The notes: generated by a model not told the origin, from the sequence alone. Shown: positions 1 through 5,693, counted from the stretch's first letter. The stretch: DNA of 29,472 bases from a virus (IMGVR_UViG_3300030451_000792:1-29472); one strand, 5' to 3'. Made by a program: numbers and translations.

Positions 1-98
1 GCAAAGATCGTATCTTCTAAGAAATTCATGGAAGATGAAGATTTTAAAAAACTACTAAATCAAACTAAGAAAATTAAGATTCCTAAGAAAAAAACTAA
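1..98. repeat. Terminal overlap repeat, copy 1 (copy 2 at 29374-29471)
   Basis: Bases 1-98 are identical to 29374-29471. Base 99 is G and base 29472 is A, a synonymous Lys AAG/AAA difference. The repeat lies inside the metallophosphoesterase gene and restores one continuous frame when the ends are joined. This fits an assembly overlap of a circular or circularly permuted genome better than a physical terminal repeat, which would rarely interrupt a gene. Confidence 0.9.
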
Positions 99-918
99 GT
101 TAAAGAAAGGTAAAGTCTATACAGTATGTATCTCTGATCTTCAGATCGGAAAAGAGGGTACGGAACAAACAGTAGAAAGATGGATGGACTCTATTCCTAA
201 GATTAAAGATGAAATAAGAGAGATTAGAAAGACGGAGCCAATAGATCAATTATTATTAGCGGGATTAGGCGATATAGTTGAGGGTTGCACAGGATTTTAT
301 CCCATGCAAGAATCATCAATTATCTTGGATCACAGGCAACAACAAAAGGTAGCTAGGAGAATGGTTTATACATTAATGAAAGAGTTAGTTCCTATGTTTG
401 ATAAAACAATAGCAGCTTTTATAGCAGGAAATCATGGCGAATATCGTAAGAATGGTAAAGCTTATACCTCATTCGGCGATAATAAGGACGTAATGTTACT
501 TGAAGAACTTGCAGAAATATTTAAAGAATCTCCGGATTATAAAAAGAAAATAGACTTTCTTGTACCTGAAAACGATCTAAGTATGACGTTTGAGTTACAA
601 GATACGATCATAACTCTAGCACACGGGCATCAAATGCGTAGCGGTGGTACTAATCATCAAGCAAAATCAAAGAATTGGTTAGCTAATCAATCACTTGCAA
701 GATCTATGGTTGCAGATACAGATGTACTTCTTATGGGACATTTTCATACATTTTCAGTATTTGATGCAGGAGGATCAAGACTAATTGCAACTGCACCTAG
801 TTTAGACTCAGGATCACAATGGTTTGATAATGTTTACGGTGGAAACTCTAGTTCAGGAATCTTAACCTTAGTTTTGGGTGGAGAAGAGAAATGGAGTAAA
901 ATTAACGTTATCAGGTAA
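1..918 (+). CDS. Calcineurin-like metallophosphoesterase, C-terminal three quarters (gene crosses the sequence ends)
   Basis: The frame is open from base 1 and continues in frame from 29071-29373, so the full protein is about 406 residues; the ATG at 28 is internal. Counting from that ATG, metallophosphoesterase motifs appear in order: ISDLQIG (Asp37), GDIVEG (Asp82), AGNHGE (Asn135-His136), AHGHQ (His199, His201) and GHFH (His238, His240). These are the two-metal ligands of the calcineurin/Mre11-SbcD superfamily. Motif I is D-x-Q where most members have D-x-H. Related proteins in phages are usually labelled exonuclease or metallophosphoesterase; the substrate is unknown, and nucleic acid is the likeliest guess. 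Only 3 nt separate it from the DUF5675-like gene, so the two are probably co-transcribed. The fold is nearly certain, the role is not. Confidence 0.88.
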   Translation, partial: AKIVSSKKFMEDEDFKKLLNQTKKIKIPKKKTKLKKGKVYTVCISDLQIGKEGTEQTVERWMDSIPKIKDEIREIRKTEPIDQLLLAGLGDIVEGCTGFYPMQESSIILDHRQQQKVARRMVYTLMKELVPMFDKTIAAFIAGNHGEYRKNGKAYTSFGDNKDVMLLEELAEIFKESPDYKKKIDFLVPENDLSMTFELQDTIITLAHGHQMRSGGTNHQAKSKNWLANQSLARSMVADTDVLLMGHFHTFSVFDAGGSRLIATAPSLDSGSQWFDNVYGGNSSSGILTLVLGGEEKWSKINVIR

Positions 919-921
919 ATT

Positions 922-1503
922 ATGAAACTTGAAGTATTAAGATTTAACAGTTCTGATGATTTCACAAATGGAATCCTCTTTGATGTGTCCAACAACAAAC
1001 GAGAATTTCTTGCATATACCTTAGAAGATCAGGAACAAACTACGAAAGTATGGGGCGAGACAAGAATTCCATCAGGCAAGTACAACTTATCATTAAGAAA
1101 AGAAGGCGGCTTTCACACGCGTTACCTTAGTAAATTTAGCGATCATATCGGCATGATCCATGTTGATAACGTCAAGAATTTCAAGTACGTGCTCTGGCAC
1201 ATCGGCAATGACGATGACGATACCGCAGGTTGCCTCTTGCTCGGAAAAACTTCACAAGATAATTTTATCGGTAGAAGTACGGATGCATATAAGGAAGTTT
1301 ACAAACGTGTAGCTCCTGTTATCGAATCCGGAGAGGAAGTAACAGTTACTTATATAGATTACGATGGAGACATGGTATCTAATAAATCAACTGATTATAT
1401 TCCTCCGTCTGATAATTCTGTACTTGAAGAACTACAACAGGTAAAAGCAGAAATGAGTGCTCTCAGAAAAGCTTTAATCTTAAAAGGACTTCAAGCTCAA
1501 TAA
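922..1503 (+). CDS. DUF5675-like protein, possible lysis-associated enzyme
   Basis: This 193-residue protein has the pattern I associate with DUF5675: an early AYTLED segment, then GETRIPSGKYNLSLR (about residues 45-60), HIGMIHVDNV, and WHIGN followed by an acidic run and DTAGCLLLGK (about 92-110). The family is common in phages and often sits beside holins, as here. The His and Cys within an H-x-G-N...GC arrangement recall L,D-transpeptidase-type active sites, but no activity is established to my knowledge. The last 30 residues form a short amphipathic helix (LEELQQVKAEMSALRKAL) that could mediate oligomerisation. Eighteen nt follow before the holin gene. Family assignment is good; a role in cell-wall processing is inference from context. 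Confidence 0.75.
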   Translation: MKLEVLRFNSSDDFTNGILFDVSNNKREFLAYTLEDQEQTTKVWGETRIPSGKYNLSLRKEGGFHTRYLSKFSDHIGMIHVDNVKNFKYVLWHIGNDDDDTAGCLLLGKTSQDNFIGRSTDAYKEVYKRVAPVIESGEEVTVTYIDYDGDMVSNKSTDYIPPSDNSVLEELQQVKAEMSALRKALILKGLQAQ

Positions 1504-1520
1504 ATCAATAGGAGAAATCT

Positions 1521-1733
1521 ATGAAAAATAAACAATATTGGTTGTTCGTTTTGAATAAGGCGTTTAGAACAGGTTTACAATCTGCTATCAGTTTGTATCT
1601 TGCAAATTCCACAGGAATAATAGACGCACAGGTTATGGAGCTAGTAGGCGTTGCATTTTTGACAAGTGCCCTTAGCGTTCTTCAGAATGGGCTCGAACAA
1701 TATAAACCAAAGCAAACCTTTGAGGATGCTTGA
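1521..1733 (+). CDS. Phage holin, r1t-like
   Basis: A 70-residue protein with a basic N terminus and two hydrophobic segments, roughly residues 18-30 and 38-55, followed by a polar tail. The segment SALSVLQNGL resembles the second half of r1t-type holins common in actinophages and other Gram-positive phages. A holin oligomerises in the cytoplasmic membrane and opens it at the end of infection so that muralytic enzymes reach peptidoglycan. A Shine-Dalgarno AGGAG lies about 7 nt before the ATG. It follows the DUF5675-like gene, and its stop codon overlaps a small TTG-started gene. Size, topology and neighbours all fit; antiholin is a less likely alternative. Confidence 0.72.
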   Translation: MKNKQYWLFVLNKAFRTGLQSAISLYLANSTGIIDAQVMELVGVAFLTSALSVLQNGLEQYKPKQTFEDA

Positions 1734-1876
1734 GTAAAACTTGGTTACAATTCAAACTAGATCTACGTAATTTGTTGAAGATCTTCTATTACGAGTTGTT
1801 TGATTTCATCAAGTATATGAATAGTAAAAATAATAAACTTTTACTAGAATTAGAGGAAGAACTTAAAGGGATCTAG
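1730..1876 (+). CDS. Small 48-residue protein after the holin, TTG start
   Basis: A TTG at 1730 overlaps the holin stop codon in a TTGA junction, the same arrangement seen again at 8911. The predicted peptide begins LSKTWLQFKLDLRNLL and ends in an acidic helix LLLELEEELKGI. It contains an aromatic stretch (FYYELFDFI) that could be an amphipathic membrane-surface helix but is not a clear transmembrane segment. It ends 27 nt before the terminator stem and is the last gene of the transcription unit. I do not recognise a family. Coupling to the holin and position suggest a lysis accessory or holin modulator; this is inference from context only. Confidence 0.5.
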   Translation: MSKTWLQFKLDLRNLLKIFYYELFDFIKYMNSKNNKLLLELEEELKGI

Positions 1877-1902
1877 CAATAGACTTTTTAGGATCTTAAA
1901 TT

Positions 1903-1934
1903 AAAAAGAGGAGATTTTGAAATCTCCTCTTTTT
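1903..1934. terminator. Strong intrinsic terminator, probably bidirectional
   Basis: A perfect 15-bp inverted repeat, AAAAAGAGGAGATTT (1903-1917) and its complement (1920-1934), closes on a very short loop. The right arm ends in TTTTT and the left starts with AAAAA, so a U-tract follows the GC-containing stem on either strand. It separates the lysis block from the early region and is the clearest terminator in the window. Confidence 0.9.
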
Positions 1935-1944
1935 GTGTTTCTGA

Positions 1945-1999
1945 AAGGTATTGGAGGTTGAAACCAATCGTACATACACGATAAGGGAGCCGATACCTT
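1945..1999 (+). ncRNA. Candidate structured RNA (three-way junction) in the intergenic gap
   Basis: AAGGTATTGG (1945-1954) pairs with CCGATACCTT (1990-1999) as a 10-bp stem with one G-U pair. Inside lie a small hairpin GGT-TGAA-ACC (1956-1965) and a 5-bp hairpin ATCGT/ACGAT (1967-1971/1978-1982), leaving AAGGGAG unpaired. A competing pairing ATTGG/CCAAT is possible. It contains GGAGGTTGAAA, the same 11-mer used as ribosome-binding site by several early genes. It could be a small RNA, a leader element or a protein-binding site; strand is assumed from gene direction. Confidence 0.4.
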
Positions 2000-2029
2000 A
2001 AAAAAACACTTATATTATATAACATACGT

Positions 2030-2081
2030 TTGACAAAATTTTTCTAAAATCAATGACAAAATTTTTTTTCTAATATATAAT
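2030..2081 (+). promoter_or_regulatory. Early promoter with tandem upstream repeat
   Basis: ATGACA (2053-2058), 17 bases, then a perfect TATAAT (2076-2081) make a near-consensus housekeeping-sigma promoter reading into 2100. The element TGACAAAATTTTT with a following TCTAA occurs twice (2031-2047 and 2054-2073), the upstream copy giving a consensus TTGACA at 2030. The expected start of transcription is at about 2088, so the mRNA would have a 12-nt leader or none. The repeat could be an operator or an alternative -35 box. Confidence 0.7.
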
Positions 2082-2099
2082 ATAGTTATGGAGGTTGAA

Positions 2100-2486
2100 A
2101 TGAATAATTATGAAGTTGTAATATCTTATAGTGTTTATAGAAATTGTGATGAAGAACTCATGTATCTAAATAGATCTGAAGATATAGACAATGGTAGGAT
2201 TACTGAATTTACTGAAAGGGATCTACAACACTTTTTTAAAAATAATATTACATTTAAAAAAGTCGGTAAAGGAGAACAGGTAATTTATTCAATTAAAAAT
2301 CTTGTTGATTTAGAAATAGTAGAGAATATATTTTATGACATAGATCATTACGCGAGAATGCATTATTTTGAATATGAACAAGTTACTCCGATATTTTCAA
2401 AAAGTGAACATAAAAAACATGTAGAAATATTAGAAAAGAAGTTTAATCATATTTATCATATAAGAAAAGAACTAAAAGGAGGTTGA
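2100..2486 (+). CDS. Early protein of unknown function, first gene after the promoter
   Basis: I choose ATG 2100 because GGAGG (2090-2094) sits at ideal spacing; an in-frame ATG at 2088 coincides with the predicted transcription start and could serve as a leaderless start, adding four residues. The 128-residue product is polar, mixed alpha/beta, rich in Tyr, Asp, Glu and Lys, with a basic helical C terminus (HKKHVEILEKKFNHIYHIRKELK). There are no membrane segments, signal peptide or cysteine clusters. As the promoter-proximal early gene it may be a host-takeover or regulatory protein, but I recognise no family. It is followed 1 nt later by a small membrane protein gene using the same 11-base ribosome-binding site. 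Confidence 0.8.
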   Translation: MNNYEVVISYSVYRNCDEELMYLNRSEDIDNGRITEFTERDLQHFFKNNITFKKVGKGEQVIYSIKNLVDLEIVENIFYDIDHYARMHYFEYEQVTPIFSKSEHKKHVEILEKKFNHIYHIRKELKGG

Positions 2487-2487
2487 A

Positions 2488-2661
2488 ATGATGATTCAAG
2501 AATGGTTTTATCTATTTCTTGTAATGTATGGATTCATTAGTTTGATATTTACATTTTGTTATATATCACTATGGATTACAGAGAAAAGACTAGAGGATAA
2601 ATCTGATTTTGTAACTAGGTTACAAAAAGGAGAGATTCTCGACAAAAACAATATCTTCTGA
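2488..2661 (+). CDS. Small single-pass membrane protein
   Basis: This 57-residue gene starts at ATG 2488 (or the adjacent ATG 2491) directly after GGAGGTTGAAA, whose last A is the first base of the start codon. The product has one strong hydrophobic segment, about residues 6-30 (FYLFLVMYGFISLIFTFCYI), then a charged cytoplasmic-type tail ending LQKGEILDKNNIF. Its stop overlaps the next start as TGATG. A small early membrane protein in a phage could act in superinfection exclusion or envelope modification; nothing in the sequence decides this. The coding evidence is the strong ribosome-binding site, overlaps on both sides and a sensible protein. Confidence 0.7.
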   Translation: MMIQEWFYLFLVMYGFISLIFTFCYISLWITEKRLEDKSDFVTRLQKGEILDKNNIF

Positions 2662-2870
2662 TGTTTGAGAACAAAATACCAAACAAATTTATTTGGACAT
2701 ATAAGTTCTTATATTGGAATGTGGAACACAGTTATATCCATTTCTATACAATAGAGACAAACAGAGGATTCAAATACGCGGAGAATATCGCGTGGGGTAA
2801 TGCAACCTTTGATGGTTGTACGACTATGAAATATCTAGGAAAAAATAAGGAGGTAAAAAATGGATCTTAA
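2661..2870 (+). CDS. Small early protein of unknown function
   Basis: A 69-residue protein, aromatic-rich in its first half (FIWTYKFLYWNVEHSYIHFY), with no clear membrane helix because charged and polar residues are interspersed. It begins in a TGATG overlap with the small membrane protein and ends 11 nt inside the next gene, so translational coupling on both sides is likely. The segment NRGFKYAENIAWGNATFDGC looks like beta strands. No family is recognised. The tight packing and codon use like its neighbours support it as a real gene. Confidence 0.65.
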   Translation: MFENKIPNKFIWTYKFLYWNVEHSYIHFYTIETNRGFKYAENIAWGNATFDGCTTMKYLGKNKEVKNGS

Positions 2871-3507
2871 AGACTACGTAAAAGTAGATGATCTAATTAA
2901 AAGAATGAATGAGGAATATCCGGAGGGGAGACTAATTACAGAATTAGTAAATCAAATTGGAGATCTAGTTGTGTTTAAGGCAACTTTCTACAATGGAGAT
3001 TCTGATCCTATCTGTACAGGACACGGTGCAGAAAAAATAGTAAGAGATAAAAAACTAGAAAAGGCAGAATCAGTTGCAAGAGGACGTTGTTTAAGAGTTT
3101 TATTCTCTGAAAAACCATTATACGAAGAGATGGAGGATATTGTACAAAACAACTCAGAAACGTCTAAAAAGCCGCAGAATACTGCAAATAAACCGCGTAA
3201 GGACGTTAAATACAAGTATGAGGGGTACACAAACGAGAAAACTCCACTAGATCAGAAGTTGGAAGATGCAGGAGTTCAGGTTAATGATGTTTCTGAATCA
3301 AAACAGCACATTATGAACAATATCAAAGATTATGCACTTACCGTAACCGGTAATGATCTTGATAAAGCTAGAACGTTTACTGCACAAGCATTGGGAGAAA
3401 TGGGTATATCTAAACATGATGTATCTATAAACAACATGCAAAGTATCAAGAATAAAATATCTGATCTTGTAAACTTATCAACAATAGATAATGATAAGGG
3501 AGAGTGA
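2860..3507 (+). CDS. Putative single-strand annealing / Rad52-DdrA-like DNA-binding protein
   Basis: This 215-residue protein opens with YVKVDDLIKRMNEEYPEG, then beta-rich LVVFKATFYNGDSDPICTGHG, then EKAESVARGRCLRVL (about residues 67-82). The order (N-terminal helix, YPEG turn, strand with an A-T-G-H element, then an E-x-A-E-T/S-x-A-x-G-R-x-L helix) is what I associate with a phage protein group related to Rad52/DdrA-type annealing proteins, common in actinophages. A Lys/Asn/Pro-rich linker (about 95-120) joins a C-terminal helical domain. AAGGAGGT stands upstream. It overlaps both neighbours and precedes a winged-helix gene, fitting a replication/recombination pair. The assignment rests on motif memory only; a generic DNA-binding role is the safer reading. 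Confidence 0.5.
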   Translation: MDLKDYVKVDDLIKRMNEEYPEGRLITELVNQIGDLVVFKATFYNGDSDPICTGHGAEKIVRDKKLEKAESVARGRCLRVLFSEKPLYEEMEDIVQNNSETSKKPQNTANKPRKDVKYKYEGYTNEKTPLDQKLEDAGVQVNDVSESKQHIMNNIKDYALTVTGNDLDKARTFTAQALGEMGISKHDVSINNMQSIKNKISDLVNLSTIDNDKGE

Positions 3508-3926
3508 TGTCTTGGATACAAGTCGATGTATCTTTGTTAAGGAATCCTAAGTTAGTTCAATTCGCTAAGATGAATAAATTATCTCAAATGGAATCAATAG
3601 GAGCATTAGTAAAACTTTGGGCATATTCTTTTGAATATGGAAAGAAACCAGGCTTTATTCCTCATCCTGAACTATGTAAAGATTTAGTTTGGGATGGTAA
3701 GGATCTCTTAAAGAGTATGGTTGATTCAGGTTTCATAGATAAAAAGAAATCAGGATATTATGTTCACGATTGGGAGGATAAGTATTCACAACTTGATAAA
3801 TACAGGAAGATGAATGCACAAAGACAAAAAGAATACAGACAGAGAAAAAAGATGGATGAATCTAACAAGAAGTACAAAGATCTTCAAAAGAAGTTACATC
3901 CTGAAATAAAAGATGAGATTAAGTAA
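3507..3926 (+). CDS. Winged-helix protein, putative replication initiator/organiser
   Basis: Start ATG 3507 overlaps the previous stop as TGATG, with AAGGGAG 5 nt upstream; a GTG at 3504 is also possible. The first 90 residues (WIQVDVSLLRNPKLVQFAKM ... LLKSMVDSGFIDKKKSGYYVHDW) match the layout of the N-terminal winged-helix domain of phage replisome organisers and DnaD-like proteins: helices, a short wing of Lys/Gly/Tyr, then HDW. The rest is a very basic helix (QRQKEYRQRKK) that could bind DNA. At 139 residues it is shorter than full initiators and lacks a second domain. Phased GTGTTACAAC repeats lie directly downstream and could be its binding sites. No helicase loader or primase gene accompanies it. 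Confidence 0.6.
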   Translation: MSWIQVDVSLLRNPKLVQFAKMNKLSQMESIGALVKLWAYSFEYGKKPGFIPHPELCKDLVWDGKDLLKSMVDSGFIDKKKSGYYVHDWEDKYSQLDKYRKMNAQRQKEYRQRKKMDESNKKYKDLQKKLHPEIKDEIK

Positions 3927-3965
3927 TGTTACGTGTTACAACGGTGTTACAACACATGATATTAC
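3927..3965. repeat. Phased GTGTTACAAC repeats, candidate origin iterons or operator
   Basis: GTGTTACAAC occurs at 3933-3942 and 3944-3953, exactly 11 bp apart (one helical turn). A partial TGTTAC precedes at 3927-3932 and ATTACAAAG follows at about 3961. The second copy extends to the palindrome GTGTT-AC-AACAC (3944-3955). This 99-bp gap lies between a winged-helix gene and the next gene. An AGTAGAG-rich stretch (3969-3991) follows. Origin or operator function is inference from phasing and position. Confidence 0.4.
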
Positions 3966-3996
3966 AAAGTAGAGTAGAGAAGAGTAGAGAAAAGAA

Positions 3997-4024
3997 TATA
4001 ATATATAAAAATAGGAGGTTGAAA
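3997..4024 (+). promoter_or_regulatory. Possible promoter -10 plus the recurrent early ribosome-binding site
   Basis: TATAAT occurs at 3997-4002 without a good -35 box at 17 bp. GGAGGTTGAAA (4014-4024) precedes the TTG start at 4026. The ribosome-binding site is convincing and decides the TTG start; the promoter is only possible. Confidence 0.35.
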
Positions 4025-4025
4025 A

Positions 4026-4277
4026 TTGTTAGTTTTGTATAAAGAATTGACAAATTTACAGAAAGTAAGAGCGGTTTTAGAAATGGAGGGAGAGATTTGT
4101 TCTCTTGATCCGTCTGTAAGTCGTGTAAGACAACAAGTATATTTATTACAAAAAGAAGAGAATTTTGTAATTTATAAAGAGAATTGTAATTGTGTAGAGG
4201 GAATGATGAAAGCTACACTTAATAATGATGGTACTCCACGTAAACATCAAAAGTATGTACATGAGTGGGCATTATGA
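4026..4277 (+). CDS. Small protein with a possible helix-turn-helix, TTG start
   Basis: The strong ribosome-binding site GGAGG at 4014-4018 points to TTG at 4026, giving 83 residues. The segment LTNLQKVRAVLEMEGEICSL ... VSRVRQQVYLLQKEENFVIY (about 8-50) has the rhythm of a small winged helix: helix, short linker, helix with RVRQQV, then a wing-like strand. This resembles other small phage winged-helix proteins that control gene expression or replication, but I cannot name a family. Two cysteines in NCNCVEG are not enough for a metal site. It follows the phased repeats and overlaps the next gene by an ATGA junction. A DNA-binding role is suggested, not shown. Confidence 0.6.
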   Translation: MLVLYKELTNLQKVRAVLEMEGEICSLDPSVSRVRQQVYLLQKEENFVIYKENCNCVEGMMKATLNNDGTPRKHQKYVHEWAL

Positions 4278-4438
4278 AAACATATACAATAATGGTTATT
4301 TTACAAAAAGATTATAAAGTTAAAAACATTCAACAAGCAAATAAAATGTTTCAACAAGATAAATCGTTGTTTCATCCTAAATGGAAAATTAAGAATGAAA
4401 TGTTTGTAAAAAAAGAAGCTAAACAAGAAGAAGAATGA
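4274..4438 (+). CDS. Small basic protein of unknown function
   Basis: A 54-residue gene running from ATG 4274, overlapping the previous stop (ATGA), to TGA 4438, which overlaps the next start (ATGA). The product starts MKTYTIMVILQKDYKVKNIQ, a beta strand followed by a basic helix, and ends in a Lys/Glu-rich tail (KKEAKQEEE). It contains FHPKWKIKNEMF in the middle. No family is recognised. The double ATGA coupling and the absence of any other frame here are the main evidence that it is coding. Confidence 0.6.
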   Translation: MKTYTIMVILQKDYKVKNIQQANKMFQQDKSLFHPKWKIKNEMFVKKEAKQEEE

Positions 4439-4854
4439 TTGATCTTCTTTTAGGTTGTAGTTTATTATCTCAGGTTAGTTTCACTATAAATGAAATTAAC
4501 GACATTCCTCTAGTGGTTGAGCAATGTGAGATAGTAGAAGAGGTGCAAGAGTGGATTCCATTAACAAATATCCATTTTAAACAGGAATCCGCTTTTGCAT
4601 TAGTTGTAATGTATTGTGAGAGTTCAGGATATTCAAAGGCAACAGGGATAAACAAAGACGGATCAAAAGATCAGGGTTTGTTTCAATTCAATGAACGTAC
4701 AGAACGCTGGTTAGAAAAAGATATATATAAAAGGGATCTTGATATGTATGATCCTGAAACAAACGTAAAAGCTGCTAGATGGTTGTCTTATTATGATGGT
4801 TGGCATCATTGGAATAGTTCCAAACATTGTTGGGGTAGATATGAGTCTTACTAG
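4435..4854 (+). CDS. Lysozyme-like lytic transglycosylase
   Basis: This 139-residue protein has a lysozyme-like transglycosylase core: ALVVMYCESSGYSKATG (catalytic Glu62 expected in CESSG), then DGSKDQGLFQFNERT (about 75-89) and ARWLSYYDGWHHWNSSKHCWG at the C terminus. This is the E-S-x-G ... G-L-F-Q-x-N order of soluble lytic transglycosylases and Rpf-type enzymes, which cut the MurNAc-GlcNAc bond of peptidoglycan. The N-terminal 15 residues (IDLLLGCSLLSQVSF) are hydrophobic and could be a weak export signal or lipobox-like segment (LLGC). It is the only clear muralytic enzyme outside the virion genes, so it may be the endolysin although it lies 2.6 kb from the holin. Start ATG 4435 is coupled by ATGA. 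Confidence 0.78.
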   Translation: MIDLLLGCSLLSQVSFTINEINDIPLVVEQCEIVEEVQEWIPLTNIHFKQESAFALVVMYCESSGYSKATGINKDGSKDQGLFQFNERTERWLEKDIYKRDLDMYDPETNVKAARWLSYYDGWHHWNSSKHCWGRYESY

Positions 4855-5029
4855 ATATTTATGTTTGGAGTGTGATATGTGGAAGAAAAGAGGAACAATT
4901 TTTAGAGATTTTAAATTTATTTGTTCTGATTGTGATATTACATATTGGATAGAAACAAAAAAATGGTCTAACGATGGGAGAGTATATTATGCAAATATCA
5001 GTACAAAAAGTACCGAAGAATGTTTATAG
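4841..5029 (+). CDS. com: Com-like zinc-binding translational activator of the Mom-like gene
   Basis: ATG 4841 lies inside the end of the transglycosylase gene and gives a 62-residue protein. It carries CLEC and CSDC separated by 16 residues (C-x2-C-x16-C-x2-C). From memory, phage Mu Com is also 62 residues with the same cysteine spacing, and its gene also overlaps the start of mom. Mu Com is a zinc protein that binds the mom mRNA near its start and opens a structure to allow translation. Here the mom-like start (4989) is inside this gene with a 41-nt overlap, so the architecture matches. Outside the cysteines similarity is weak, so an unrelated zinc ribbon is possible. The neighbour makes the Com reading much more likely. 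Confidence 0.65.
   Translation: MSLTRYLCLECDMWKKRGTIFRDFKFICSDCDITYWIETKKWSNDGRVYYANISTKSTEECL
4976..4998 (+). promoter_or_regulatory. Ribosome-binding region of the Mom-like gene with a small hairpin
   Basis: GGGAGAG (4976-4982) is the ribosome-binding site for ATG 4989. ATATT (4984-4988) and AATAT (4994-4998) can pair, placing the start codon in the loop, and GTAC/GTAC flanks an A5 loop just downstream (about 5000-5012). In Mu, the mom start is held in an inhibitory structure relieved by Com. The pairing here is AU-only and weak, so the functional analogy is a suggestion. Confidence 0.35.
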
Positions 5030-5693
5030 TGATTGGATTTTAAATAAACATTACGCAAAAAGAATGTGTCAAGTATCTCATGCTTACGGTCTTTATATTG
5101 ATGGAATAATATCAGGTGTTGTTACCTATGGAATGTCTCCATCCGCTACATTAGCTGCATCAATAGCAGGAGAGGAATATAAATCTATTGTTTATGAACT
5201 TAATAGGTTAATTACAGAAAATAACCTACCAAAAAACGTTTTATCTACTTTTGTATCTAAAACATTTAAGTTATTACCAAAACCATCAATTATTGTAAGT
5301 TTCGCTGATCCAAATAGTGGCCATCATGGGTATATTTATCAGGCAACTAATTTTATTTACACAGGGATCTCATCAAACACAACTCAATATCGCTATCCTG
5401 ATGGAAAAGAGTTTCATTTTAAAAATTTTAGACATAAGAAACATAGTTCATCTTTTAAAAGACAATTAGGAAAACCTGATGTAACTAATCAAGACATAAT
5501 AGATTTTTATGATCTACAAAAAGTAAATATTCAGGGTAAACATAGATATATATACATCATTGGAAGTAAAACAGAAAAAAAGAACATTATGAAAAATTTT
5601 CGTTTAGAGATACTAAAATATCCTAAAGGAGAAAATAAAAATTACGAGGTTGATTTTGACGAAATGGATAAACAACTAAATTTATTCGGTTAG
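4989..5693 (+). CDS. mom: Mom-like DNA adenine hypermodification protein
   Basis: Starting at ATG 4989, chosen for the GGGAGAG site 6 nt upstream, the product has 234 residues, close to Mu Mom. Landmarks are HYAKRMCQVSHAYGLY (21-36), ELNRLITENNLPKN (70-83), and SFADPNSGHHGYIYQATN followed by FIYTG (104-126). This last block is the signature I recognise from the Mom family. Mom is a GNAT-fold enzyme that converts adenines in phage DNA to N6-carbamoylmethyl-adenine, which blocks many host restriction enzymes. The C terminus is a basic region plus tail (FRHKKHSSSFKRQ). It overlaps the Com-like gene by 41 nt. A related acyltransferase-fold protein with another substrate is the alternative, but the signature block and neighbour both favour Mom. 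Confidence 0.82.
   Translation: MQISVQKVPKNVYSDWILNKHYAKRMCQVSHAYGLYIDGIISGVVTYGMSPSATLAASIAGEEYKSIVYELNRLITENNLPKNVLSTFVSKTFKLLPKPSIIVSFADPNSGHHGYIYQATNFIYTGISSNTTQYRYPDGKEFHFKNFRHKKHSSSFKRQLGKPDVTNQDIIDFYDLQKVNIQGKHRYIYIIGSKTEKKNIMKNFRLEILKYPKGENKNYEVDFDEMDKQLNLFG

Noticed and set aside
1-98. Physical direct terminal repeat used in packaging
   Set aside because: The repeat lies inside a single uninterrupted gene and is under 100 bp, which fits an assembly overlap better; read data could reopen this.
1945-1999. tRNA gene
   Set aside because: The stem-loop layout superficially resembles a cloverleaf, but it lacks the T-loop, anticodon stem and length of a tRNA.
3927-3991. CRISPR-like or transposon-end repeats
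   Set aside because: Two 10-bp repeats with 1-bp spacing and AGTAGAG runs are too short for CRISPR, and no transposase is near.
4793-4840. Upstream start giving a longer Com-like protein
   Set aside because: The extra residues overlap the transglycosylase C terminus in another frame. ATG 4841 gives 62 residues with the expected cysteine spacing.
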